Assembly (NCBI GenBank): GCA_905215475.1
Contig: CAJMPW010000001.1
Coordinates: 434,001 to 498,000 of the forward strand
Source of the DNA: CAG-103 sp905215475
GTDB lineage: Bacteria; Bacillota; Clostridia; Oscillospirales; Oscillospiraceae
Direction of reading: 5' to 3'
DNA length: 64,000 nucleotides
Part shown: positions 8,086 through 15,412 of the stretch, one piece after another
How positions within the stretch are numbered: position 1 is the first letter of the stretch
Layout: every line of letters begins with the position of its first letter
Made by a program: the position numbers and the translations under genes
Notes under the pieces: generated by a model
Seen by the model: the letters and a program-made list of their open reading frames with translations, nothing else
The model's database searches: none
Told to the model about the DNA's origin: nothing

Positions 8086-8844
8086 ATGAGTAACCGTTTG
8101 GAAGGAAAAGTCGCGCTGGTCACGGCGTGCACCCGCGGCATCGGCCGCGCGATCGCAGACCTGTTCGTCGATGAGGGCGCGAAGGTCTACTATGCCTGCC
8201 GCAACATGGAGACCGGCAAGGCTGCCGTTGAGGCCGCCAGAGCCCGCGGCGGTCAGGCCGAGCTCGTCTACTTTGAGGCACACGACCCCGCCACGCACAG
8301 AAGCATGATCGACGAGTGCATCGCCAAGGAAGGCCGCCTCGACGTGCTGGTCAACAACTTCGGCGAATCCAACCCCCGCAAGGATCTCGACATCACCAAG
8401 TGCACCTACAAGGAGTTTGAAAAGACCGTCTGCGTGGATCTCTCGACCGTGTTCAATGCCTGCCAGGAAGCGCTCAACAAGGCCATGATCAAGCAGCACT
8501 CCGGCAGCATCATCAACATCGGCTCCGTCGCCGCCGTGTGCCCCGACCGCACGCAGGTCGGCTACGGTGTCGCCAAGTCCGGCATCAACCACCTCAGCCG
8601 CCAGATGGCGCGTCAGGTCGCACACGCGGGTGTGCGCGTCAACGTGCTCAACCCCGGCATCATCGCCACGGAGGCCGTTGCCAAGCACCTCACGCCCGAG
8701 ACCCAGTCGCGCTATACGACCAACTGCATGATCAAGCACCTCGGCGAGCCCATCGACATCGCCTATATGGCGCTGTATCTTGCCTCCGACGAGTCGAAGT
8801 ACGTCACGGCGCATGTGATGAACGTCTCCGGCGGCTGGATGTAA
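8086..8844 (+). CDS. 7-alpha-hydroxysteroid dehydrogenase-like SDR
   Basis: A 252-residue SDR. Instead of the usual TGxxxGIG it has TACTRGIG (13-20), and NNFG (90-93) replaces NNAG. Both changes also occur in clostridial 7-alpha-HSDHs as I recall them (TSATRGIG, VNNFG), together with the following PRKDLD and the active site GYGVAKSG (Tyr160, Lys164; Ser147). Arg39 after the second strand suggests NADP(H). Predicted reaction: reversible oxidation of a 7-alpha-hydroxyl on a bile acid to the 7-oxo form. AAAGGAAGTG lies upstream of the ATG. Last gene of the bai-like run, followed by a strong terminator. Other NADP-dependent SDRs of secondary metabolism remain possible. Confidence 0.75.
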   Translation: MSNRLEGKVALVTACTRGIGRAIADLFVDEGAKVYYACRNMETGKAAVEAARARGGQAELVYFEAHDPATHRSMIDECIAKEGRLDVLVNNFGESNPRKDLDITKCTYKEFEKTVCVDLSTVFNACQEALNKAMIKQHSGSIINIGSVAAVCPDRTQVGYGVAKSGINHLSRQMARQVAHAGVRVNVLNPGIIATEAVAKHLTPETQSRYTTNCMIKHLGEPIDIAYMALYLASDESKYVTAHVMNVSGGWM

Positions 8845-8886
8845 TGTCCGCTTTGTCTTCTTCTTATATCCTCTCATTCCAGCGGG

Positions 8887-8916
8887 AAAGAGCTCGGCGT
8901 CAGCCGGGCTCTTTTT
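8887..8916 (+). terminator. Intrinsic terminator of the bai-like operon
   Basis: AAAGAGCTCGGC at 8887-8898 pairs with GCCGGGCTCTTT at 8903-8914 (one G-U), with a T run continuing to 8916. It separates the catabolic cluster from the pyrH operon. Confidence 0.85.
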
Positions 8917-8979
8917 CTGCGTTGGCGGGGCGGAATGGGCGCGGCGGCAATTGTTTTCGCTCTTTTCACAAATACCCCC

Positions 8980-9008
8980 TTTTCATTCTGACTGTTTTAT
9001 ATTACAAT
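8980..9008 (+). promoter_or_regulatory. Candidate sigma-A promoter for pyrH
   Basis: TTTTCA at 8980-8985 and TACAAT at 9003-9008 are separated by 17 bp, in AT-rich DNA directly upstream of pyrH. The -35 is weak. Confidence 0.4.
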
Positions 9009-9043
9009 GAAATGACGAATATGAAAAAGTGAGGGAAAGTTTC

Positions 9044-9763
9044 ATGGGAACAGAACCGAAGTATCGGCGCGTCCTGCTCAAGATCAGCGGTGAGGCGCTT
9101 GCAGGTGACCAGAAGACGGGACTGAATTTTAACGTGATCGGTCAGGTGTGCGACGTCATCAAGACGTGCACGGAGCTGGGCGTGCAGGTGGGCGTCGTCA
9201 TCGGCGGCGGCAACTTCTGGCGCGGCGTGAAAAACGGCGAGGGCAAAATGGCCCGCTCGCGCGCCGACCACATGGGTATGCTGGCGACCGTGATGAACTG
9301 CCTTGCCGTGTCCGACGTGATGGAGCAAAAGGACATTCCCGTGCGCGTGCAGACGGCGGTCGAGATGCCGGCCTTTGCCGAGCACTACACGTGGGAGCGT
9401 GCCATTGCGCATCTGGAAGAGGGCAAGGTCGTGCTCTTCGGTGCCGGCAGCGGCTGCCCGTATTTTTCGACCGACACGGCGGCTGTGCTGCGCGCGGCCG
9501 AGATCGGCGCGGATGCGATCCTGCTCGCCAAGAACATCGACGGCGTCTACAGCGCCGACCCGCATATCGACGCGAGCGCCGTGAAGTACGATGCGATCAC
9601 CTATGACGAGGTGCTGGCAAAGCATCTGGCCGTCATGGATCTGACCGCGACGTCGCTGGCCATGGAAAACGACATTCCGGTCGTCGTCTTTGCGCTGGCC
9701 GATCCGCAGAATATTGTCCGTGCCGTGATGGGTGAGGCCGTCGGCACGGTCGTGACAAAATAA
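9044..9763 (+). CDS. pyrH: UMP kinase
   Basis: A 239-residue amino-acid-kinase-fold enzyme that phosphorylates UMP to UDP with ATP, the committed step to UTP and CTP. RVLLKISGEALAG at the N-terminus, VIGGGNFWRG, the DHMGMLATVMN segment, GSGCPYFSTDTAA and LLAKNIDGVY are standard PyrH motifs. The ATG at 9044 follows GAGGGA; a GTG at 9029 is in frame but has no ribosome site. First gene of a typical Firmicute order running to polC, but the usual rpsB-tsf pair is not found upstream. Confidence 0.97.
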   Translation: MGTEPKYRRVLLKISGEALAGDQKTGLNFNVIGQVCDVIKTCTELGVQVGVVIGGGNFWRGVKNGEGKMARSRADHMGMLATVMNCLAVSDVMEQKDIPVRVQTAVEMPAFAEHYTWERAIAHLEEGKVVLFGAGSGCPYFSTDTAAVLRAAEIGADAILLAKNIDGVYSADPHIDASAVKYDAITYDEVLAKHLAVMDLTATSLAMENDIPVVVFALADPQNIVRAVMGEAVGTVVTK

Positions 9764-9795
9764 CAGGCAAGAAAAACCCGATAGGAGGATATCAT

Positions 9796-10350
9796 ATGTC
9801 TACCGATTATACCGAGTTTGAATCCAAGATGAAAAAGACCGCTTCGGTCCTCACCGAGCAGTATGACTCCGTGCGCGCGGGCAAGGCCAACCCCGCCGTG
9901 CTCGACCGCATCACGGTCGATTACTACGGCTCTCCCACGCCCATCCAGCAGATCGCGTCGGTGAGTACGCCGGATGCCCGTTCGCTGCTCATCCAGCCGT
10001 GGGACGCCTCTGTGCTCAAGGGCATTGAGAAGGCCATTCTCGCGTCCGACCTCGGCATCAACCCGCAGAACGATGGCCGCGCCATCCGCCTCGTCTTCCC
10101 GGCACTGACCGAGGAGCGCCGCCGCGATCTCGCCAAGCAGGTCAAGAAGTACAGCGAGGACGCCAAGGTCGCCGTGCGCAACATCCGCCGCGACGCGATG
10201 GAAAAATTCAAGGCGCAGAAGAAAAAGTCCGAGATCACCGAGGACGATTTCAAGGTCATCGAGAAGGATATGCAGAAGCTGACCGACGACTATATCAAGG
10301 AAGTCGAGCGCATCGCCGACGAAAAAGAGAAGGAGCTCATGGAGATCTGA
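9796..10350 (+). CDS. frr: Ribosome recycling factor
   Basis: The 184-residue length is typical. RRF splits post-termination ribosomes together with EF-G (fusA is also in this window). The PALTEERRRDLAKQVKKYSEDAKVAVRNIRRD block and the three-helix coiled-coil ends are diagnostic. ATAGGAGG precedes the ATG. It lies 32 bases after pyrH in the same operon, the usual arrangement. Confidence 0.97.
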   Translation: MSTDYTEFESKMKKTASVLTEQYDSVRAGKANPAVLDRITVDYYGSPTPIQQIASVSTPDARSLLIQPWDASVLKGIEKAILASDLGINPQNDGRAIRLVFPALTEERRRDLAKQVKKYSEDAKVAVRNIRRDAMEKFKAQKKKSEITEDDFKVIEKDMQKLTDDYIKEVERIADEKEKELMEI

Positions 10351-10381
10351 GCTTCGCGCTCGCTTTCGTACCCGCAATCGG

Positions 10382-10410
10382 AAACGGGGGGATCGAACAT
10401 CCCCCCGTTT
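10382..10410 (+). other. Perfect hairpin between frr and uppS
   Basis: AAACGGGGGGAT at 10382-10393 pairs perfectly with ATCCCCCCGTTT at 10399-10410 around CGAAC. There is no T run, so it may be a weak terminator or processing site that lowers expression of the downstream genes. Confidence 0.6.
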
Positions 10411-10458
10411 GAATATCCTGTCTATGAGCGCGCCCGTGCGGGCAGCGCAGGAGGCATT

Positions 10459-11196
10459 ATGGCAAACAACAAAACGGCCGCAGCGCCGCAGGTGGATTTT
10501 TCGCGCCTGCCGCGCCACGTGGCGATCATTCTTGACGGCAACGGCCGCTGGGCGAAAAAGCGCGGTCTGCCGCGCACGGCCGGTCACGCTTACGGCGCCG
10601 AGGCGTTTCGCCGCATCGGCAACTACTGCAAGGCCATCGGCATCGAATACCTCACGGTCTACGCCTTTTCCACGGAAAACTGGCGCCGTCCGCCCGAGGA
10701 AGTGCGCACGATCATGAACATCTTCGATAAATACATGAAGGAAGCGCTCTCAATCATGGAGCGCGACAAGTTCAAGATGCGCTTTTTCGGCGAACGCACC
10801 GGTCTCTCGCCGGAGCTGCAGCGCCTGATGGACGCGGCCGAGGAAAAGAGCACGCACTATGACGGCTGCCAGATGAACCTGTGCATCAACTACGGCGGCC
10901 GTGATGAGATCCTGCACGCCGTGCGCCGCTACGCCGAGGAATACAAGGCCGGCACTGCGCCCGAGCTCACGGAGGAGCTCATCGGCAGCTACCTGTATTC
11001 CGGCGGCATTCCGGATCCCGACCTCATCATCCGCACGAGCGGTGAGCAGCGGCTGAGCAACTTCCTGCCCTGGCAGGGCGCGTATTCCGAGCTCTATTTC
11101 ACCGACGTGCTCTGGCCGGACTTTACCGAGCGCGACATGGACGCGGCGCTGGCGGAGTTTCAGCGGCGCGACCGGCGCTTTGGCGGCGTGAAATGA
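10459..11196 (+). CDS. uppS: Isoprenyl transferase (undecaprenyl diphosphate synthase)
   Basis: A 245-residue cis-prenyltransferase that extends farnesyl-PP with isopentenyl-PP to undecaprenyl-PP, the lipid carrier of peptidoglycan precursors. HVAIILDGNGRWAKKRGLPR contains the diphosphate-binding Asp; FSTENWRRP, NYGGRDEI and the C-terminal DLIIRTSGEQRLSNFLPWQ are the conserved regions. GCAGGAGG lies before the ATG. Works with dxr and ispG encoded downstream, which supply isoprenoid units. Confidence 0.97.
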   Translation: MANNKTAAAPQVDFSRLPRHVAIILDGNGRWAKKRGLPRTAGHAYGAEAFRRIGNYCKAIGIEYLTVYAFSTENWRRPPEEVRTIMNIFDKYMKEALSIMERDKFKMRFFGERTGLSPELQRLMDAAEEKSTHYDGCQMNLCINYGGRDEILHAVRRYAEEYKAGTAPELTEELIGSYLYSGGIPDPDLIIRTSGEQRLSNFLPWQGAYSELYFTDVLWPDFTERDMDAALAEFQRRDRRFGGVK

Positions 11197-11236
11197 CCGC
11201 CGCACCCGAGAGAAAGACAAACGGGAGGAATCTATC

Positions 11237-12067
11237 ATGAAAAACAGACTCATCGTTGCAGCGATCGGCATCCCGGCGCTGCTGGCTGTGATCTTCTTCA
11301 CCCCGATCTGGGGCTGGGGCATTGTGGTGGCCATCATGGCGTCGTTTTGCGCGTGGGAGCTGCTGCACACGACCATGCCGAAGTTCGTGCCGCGCTTTGC
11401 GGTGTATGCCGGTGTGTGCGGCGCGGCCATCGTGCTCGGCGCTGCGTTCGGTCTGTCGGAGCTCGTGTTCAAGATCGCGGCGTATGTGCTGTTTGCGGCC
11501 ATGTTTGTGGAGATGATGGTCTCGTTTCACAAAGCAGAGCGCGTTCCGTTTCAGGATCTGGCGCTCGTGTTCACGGCGGGCATCGTTATTCCGTGGATGC
11601 TCTCGTCGCTCGTGCGCCTTGGCCTGAATGACCCGAAGGCGCCGTATCTGCTGCTGCCGTTCGTCATCACGTGGATGAGCGATTCCGGCGCATTTTTCGT
11701 CGGCCGCAGCCTCGGCAAGACCAAGCTTGCCCCGGCGCTGAGCCCGCACAAGACGGTCGAGGGCTGCGTCGGCGGCTTCGTGTGCGCGATCGCGGCCGCC
11801 ATACTCTACGGACTCATCCTGCACTGGTGCGGCTATCGTGTGCAGATCGGCATCCTTGCCATCTACGGCTTTTTCGGCAGCCTTGCCGGTCAGACGGGCG
11901 ATCTCGCATTTTCCGCCATCAAGCGTGAGCACGGCGTGAAGGACTACAGCAATCTGCTGCCCGGTCACGGCGGTATGCTCGACCGTTTTGACAGCACCAT
12001 CTTCACCGCGCCCATGCTCGAGCTGCTGGTGCTGCTGGCACCGGCGATCACGGTCGTGGCGCAGTAA
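11237..12067 (+). CDS. cdsA: Phosphatidate cytidylyltransferase (CDP-diglyceride synthase)
   Basis: A 276-residue polytopic membrane enzyme making CDP-diacylglycerol from phosphatidic acid and CTP. The C-terminal family signature is intact: SAIKREHGVKDYSNLLPGHG followed by GMLDRFD. Several N-terminal hydrophobic helices are evident. ACGGGAGG lies upstream. Only 12 bases separate it from dxr. Confidence 0.95.
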   Translation: MKNRLIVAAIGIPALLAVIFFTPIWGWGIVVAIMASFCAWELLHTTMPKFVPRFAVYAGVCGAAIVLGAAFGLSELVFKIAAYVLFAAMFVEMMVSFHKAERVPFQDLALVFTAGIVIPWMLSSLVRLGLNDPKAPYLLLPFVITWMSDSGAFFVGRSLGKTKLAPALSPHKTVEGCVGGFVCAIAAAILYGLILHWCGYRVQIGILAIYGFFGSLAGQTGDLAFSAIKREHGVKDYSNLLPGHGGMLDRFDSTIFTAPMLELLVLLAPAITVVAQ

Positions 12068-12079
12068 AGGAGCATAGCT

Positions 12080-13228
12080 ATGGTACATTCGATTTCCATT
12101 CTCGGTTCTACCGGCAGCATCGGCCGGCAGACCGTTGCCGTCGCGGAGCATCTGGGGCTGAACGTCCGCGCACTGACGACGAACCGCAACATTCAGCTTG
12201 CCGAGGAGCAGGCGCGCCGCCTGCATCCGGCGTTCGTCGCCGTGATGGACGAGGCGGCTGCCAAGGCGCTGCGCATCGCGCTGGCCGACACGGACATTGC
12301 CGTCGGCGGCGGAGAAAACGCACTGTGCGAGGCGGCAGTCATCTCCGATACGGACGCGGTCGTCACGGCGGTGTCCGGTGCGGTCGGCCTGCGCCCGACG
12401 CTCGCGGCCATTGAAAAGGGGCGGCGCATCGCGCTGGCCAATAAGGAGACGCTCGTGTGCGCGGGCGACATCGTCATGCGCAGAGCCAAGGAATGCGGCG
12501 CGGAGATCGTGCCGGTGGATTCCGAGCACTCGGCCATCTTTCAGTGCCTGACCGGGCGCATGGGCGAGCTGCACAAGATTCTGCTCACCGGCTCCGGCGG
12601 ACCGTTTCGCGGCTGGACGCGCGAGCAGACGCGCGATGTCACGCCCGAGATGGCCGTCAGCCATCCGAACTGGAGCATGGGCGCGAAGATCAGCGTTGAC
12701 TCCGCGACCATGATGAATAAGGGACTGGAATTCATCGAGGCCATGCACCTGTTCGGCGTCACGCCGGATGATATTCAGGTGCTCATCCACCCCGAGAGCG
12801 TCGTGCACTCGATGGTCGAGCTGCTCGACGGCACGGTCATCGCCCAGCTCGGCGTGCCGGATATGGGCCTGCCCATCCAGTATGCGCTCACGTATCCGGA
12901 GCGCAAGCCCAGCCGCAGCGACCGGCTGGATCTGACGGCCTATCCCAATGGACTGCATTTCTACGCGCCCGATCTCGAGGCGCTGCCGTGTCTGGCACTT
13001 GCCATGCGCTGCGCGCGCACCGGCGGCACCGCGCCGACGGTCATGAATGCAGCCAACGAAATCGCCGTTGGCCTGTTTTTGGGGCACAAGATCGGGTATC
13101 ATTCTATTTATGAAAGCGTTGCGGCGGCGGTGGAGGCCATCGCGCCCGTTGCTGCGCCCGATCTGGACGTTATCCGCGCGGCCGATCAGGAGGCGCGTGC
13201 CTTCGTCCGGTCTTATTTCCGTTTCTGA
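12080..13228 (+). CDS. dxr: 1-deoxy-D-xylulose 5-phosphate reductoisomerase
   Basis: A 382-residue enzyme converting DXP to 2-C-methyl-D-erythritol 4-phosphate with NADPH and a divalent metal, the second MEP-pathway step. ILGSTGSIGRQT is the NADPH site; NKETLVCAG, PVDSEHSAIFQ, TGSGGPFRG and SVDSATMMNKGLE hold the metal and substrate residues. AAAGGAG precedes the ATG. Co-encoded with ispG, so two MEP steps are in one operon. Confidence 0.97.
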   Translation: MVHSISILGSTGSIGRQTVAVAEHLGLNVRALTTNRNIQLAEEQARRLHPAFVAVMDEAAAKALRIALADTDIAVGGGENALCEAAVISDTDAVVTAVSGAVGLRPTLAAIEKGRRIALANKETLVCAGDIVMRRAKECGAEIVPVDSEHSAIFQCLTGRMGELHKILLTGSGGPFRGWTREQTRDVTPEMAVSHPNWSMGAKISVDSATMMNKGLEFIEAMHLFGVTPDDIQVLIHPESVVHSMVELLDGTVIAQLGVPDMGLPIQYALTYPERKPSRSDRLDLTAYPNGLHFYAPDLEALPCLALAMRCARTGGTAPTVMNAANEIAVGLFLGHKIGYHSIYESVAAAVEAIAPVAAPDLDVIRAADQEARAFVRSYFRF

Positions 13229-13239
13229 AAGGACAGCAC

Positions 13240-14286
13240 ATGTATATTCTGCTCGCAATTCTCGTCTTCGGTATCCTCATCGCCGTGCATGAGCTCGGTC
13301 ATTTTCTCGTGGCCAAAGCCTGCGGCGTGCGCGTGGATGAATTCGCTATCGGTATGGGTCCGGCCATCTGGAAAAAGCAGAAGGGGGAGACGCTCTATGC
13401 CGTCCGCTGCCTGCCGATCGGCGGTTTTTGCGCCATGGCGGGCGAGGATGAGGCGATCGACGACCCGCGCGCGTTCACGAGCCAACCGGCGTGGAAGCGG
13501 TTTTTGATCCTCTGTGCCGGCGCGTTCATGAACTTCGTGTTCGGTCTGCTGCTGCTTTTGCTCGTGTTTGCGCAGGCGAAGAGCTTTTCCGCGCCGACGC
13601 TCACAGACTTCATGGACGGCTGCCCCTATCAGGGGGAGAACGCCCTGCAGGTGGGCGACACGATCTGGAGCATCGACGGACACCGCATCTATTTCACGAC
13701 CAATGTCAGCGAATATCTCTCCCGCGGCGGCGATACGCATGACATCGTCGTCAAGCGCGATGGCGCGAAGGTGCGCCTCGATGATTTCTACCTCGCCGCG
13801 CGGGAATATCCGGGACAGAGCAGCAAGATGTACGGCTTTTATTTCGGCACCGAGCCGGCGACATTCGGCGCCAAGCTCCAGAATGCGTGGTACAGCGCGC
13901 TGGATTTCGTGCGCATGGTCTGGCGCGGACTCGGCGACCTGCTTGCGGGCGCGGTCGGTGTGAAGGATCTGTCCGGTCCGGTCGGCATCGTGAGCATGAT
14001 GAGCGAGGTCGGCAAGGAGTCGGCCACGAAGGCGGCCGCGTTTTCCAACCTTGCGTATTTCTCGGCGTTCATCGCCGTGAACCTTGCGGTCATGAATATG
14101 CTGCCGCTGCCGGCGCTTGACGGCGGGCGCGTGTTCTGCCTGCTCGTCACATGGGCGCTCGAGCGGCTCACCCGCAAAAAGATCGACCCCAAGTATGAGG
14201 GGTATATCCACACGGCAGGGCTCGTGCTGCTGCTGGCGCTGATGGCTTACGTCATGTATAACGACATTTCCAAACTTGTCACCTGA
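13240..14286 (+). CDS. rseP: RIP metalloprotease RseP/RasP (site-2 protease)
   Basis: A 348-residue membrane zinc protease that cleaves transmembrane segments of anti-sigma factors and other substrates. The zinc motif HELGH lies at residues 18-22 and the second motif LPLPALDGGR near the C-terminus supplies the third ligand. A PDZ-like region lies between (about 120-200). A run of Leu-rich helices marks the membrane core. GAAAGGA precedes the ATG, which is 11 bases after dxr. Confidence 0.95.
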   Translation: MYILLAILVFGILIAVHELGHFLVAKACGVRVDEFAIGMGPAIWKKQKGETLYAVRCLPIGGFCAMAGEDEAIDDPRAFTSQPAWKRFLILCAGAFMNFVFGLLLLLLVFAQAKSFSAPTLTDFMDGCPYQGENALQVGDTIWSIDGHRIYFTTNVSEYLSRGGDTHDIVVKRDGAKVRLDDFYLAAREYPGQSSKMYGFYFGTEPATFGAKLQNAWYSALDFVRMVWRGLGDLLAGAVGVKDLSGPVGIVSMMSEVGKESATKAAAFSNLAYFSAFIAVNLAVMNMLPLPALDGGRVFCLLVTWALERLTRKKIDPKYEGYIHTAGLVLLLALMAYVMYNDISKLVT

Positions 14287-14287
14287 G

Positions 14288-14317
14288 CCGGGGCGGATTT
14301 GTCCGCCTCGGTTTTTT
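14288..14317 (+). terminator. Intrinsic terminator between rseP and ispG
   Basis: CCGGGGCGGA at 14288-14297 pairs with TCCGCCTCGG at 14302-14311 (one wobble), followed by six T. It must reduce readthrough, so ispG-polC may be expressed at a lower level or from another promoter. Confidence 0.85.
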
Positions 14318-14352
14318 ACGGCTTCGGCCACCTTGGAGAGATAGGAGTGCTT

Positions 14353-15405
14353 ATGAACAGAACGCAGACAAAACAGATCCATGTCGGCTCCGTCGCCATC
14401 GGCGGCGGCGCGCCGGTCGCGGTGCAGTCCATGTGCAACACGCACACCTCGGACGCGCACGCGACCATCGAGCAGATCGCCCGGCTGCATGACGCCGGGT
14501 GTGAGATCATCCGTCTGGCCGTGCCGGATCAGGCCGCGGCGGACGCGCTGCCCGAGATCGTGCGCGCCGCGCCCATCCCGGTCGTGGCCGACATCCACTT
14601 TGACTATCGCCTTGCGCTCGCAGCGGCGAAGGCGGGCGTGCACAAGATCCGCATCAACCCCGGCAACATCGGCGAGCCGGACAATGTCCGCAAGGTGGCC
14701 GAGGCCTGCCGGGAGCGCGGCATCCCCATCCGCATCGGTGTCAACGGCGGCAGCCTGGAAAAGCGTCTGCTTGAAAAGTACGGACACCCGACGCCGGAGG
14801 CGCTCGTCGAGAGCGCACAGGGGCACATCGACCTGCTGCACCGGTATGATTTTGACGACATTGCCCTGTCAATGAAGAGCTCCACCGTGCCGCTGACGAT
14901 CGCGGCCTACCGGCTCGCGGCCGAGCGCTTCCCGTATCCGCTGCACGTCGGCGTCACGGAGACCGGCACGGCGTATAACGGCATCATCCGCTCCGCCGTC
15001 GGCATCGGCACGCTGTTGTCCGAGGGCATCGGCGACACGATCCGCGTCTCGCTCACGGCTGACCCCGTGGAGGAGGTGCGCGCCGGCATCGCCATTCTGA
15101 AGGCGGCCGGGCTGCGCCGCGAGGGTGTGCGCTTTGTCTCGTGCCCGACGTGCGGGCGCACGCAGATCGACCTTATCGCGCTTGCACAGGAGGTCGAGCA
15201 GCGGCTGCAGGGCGTTGAGCGCGAGATCACGGTCGCCGTGATGGGCTGCGTCGTCAACGGCCCCGGCGAGGCGCACGAGGCGGACTACGGCATTGCCGGC
15301 GGCAAGGACTGCGGGCTGCTGTTTCGCCGCGGTGAGATCCTCGGCAAGTACCCCGCGGACAAGCTGGCCGATGCGCTGGTGGATCTGATTCTGAGCGAAA
15401 AGTGA
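14353..15405 (+). CDS. ispG: 4-hydroxy-3-methylbut-2-enyl diphosphate synthase (flavodoxin/ferredoxin-dependent)
   Basis: A 350-residue [4Fe-4S] enzyme of the MEP pathway, reducing MEcPP to HMBPP. Cluster ligands are visible in SCPTCGRTQ and VMGCVVNGPGEA, the latter being the family signature. The TIM-barrel part starts with PVAVQSMCNT and includes INPGNIG. The ATG at 14353 follows ATAGGAG; an in-frame GTG at 14299 lies inside the terminator and is unlikely. Its cluster would depend on the NifS/NifU system at 58-59.6 kb. Confidence 0.96.
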   Translation: MNRTQTKQIHVGSVAIGGGAPVAVQSMCNTHTSDAHATIEQIARLHDAGCEIIRLAVPDQAAADALPEIVRAAPIPVVADIHFDYRLALAAAKAGVHKIRINPGNIGEPDNVRKVAEACRERGIPIRIGVNGGSLEKRLLEKYGHPTPEALVESAQGHIDLLHRYDFDDIALSMKSSTVPLTIAAYRLAAERFPYPLHVGVTETGTAYNGIIRSAVGIGTLLSEGIGDTIRVSLTADPVEEVRAGIAILKAAGLRREGVRFVSCPTCGRTQIDLIALAQEVEQRLQGVEREITVAVMGCVVNGPGEAHEADYGIAGGKDCGLLFRRGEILGKYPADKLADALVDLILSEK

Positions 15406-15412
15406 GGAAGCT

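Noticed and set aside
1..9043. Mobile element or genomic island around the bai-like operon
   Set aside because: No integrase, transposase, terminal inverted repeats, tRNA attachment site or change in base composition was seen.
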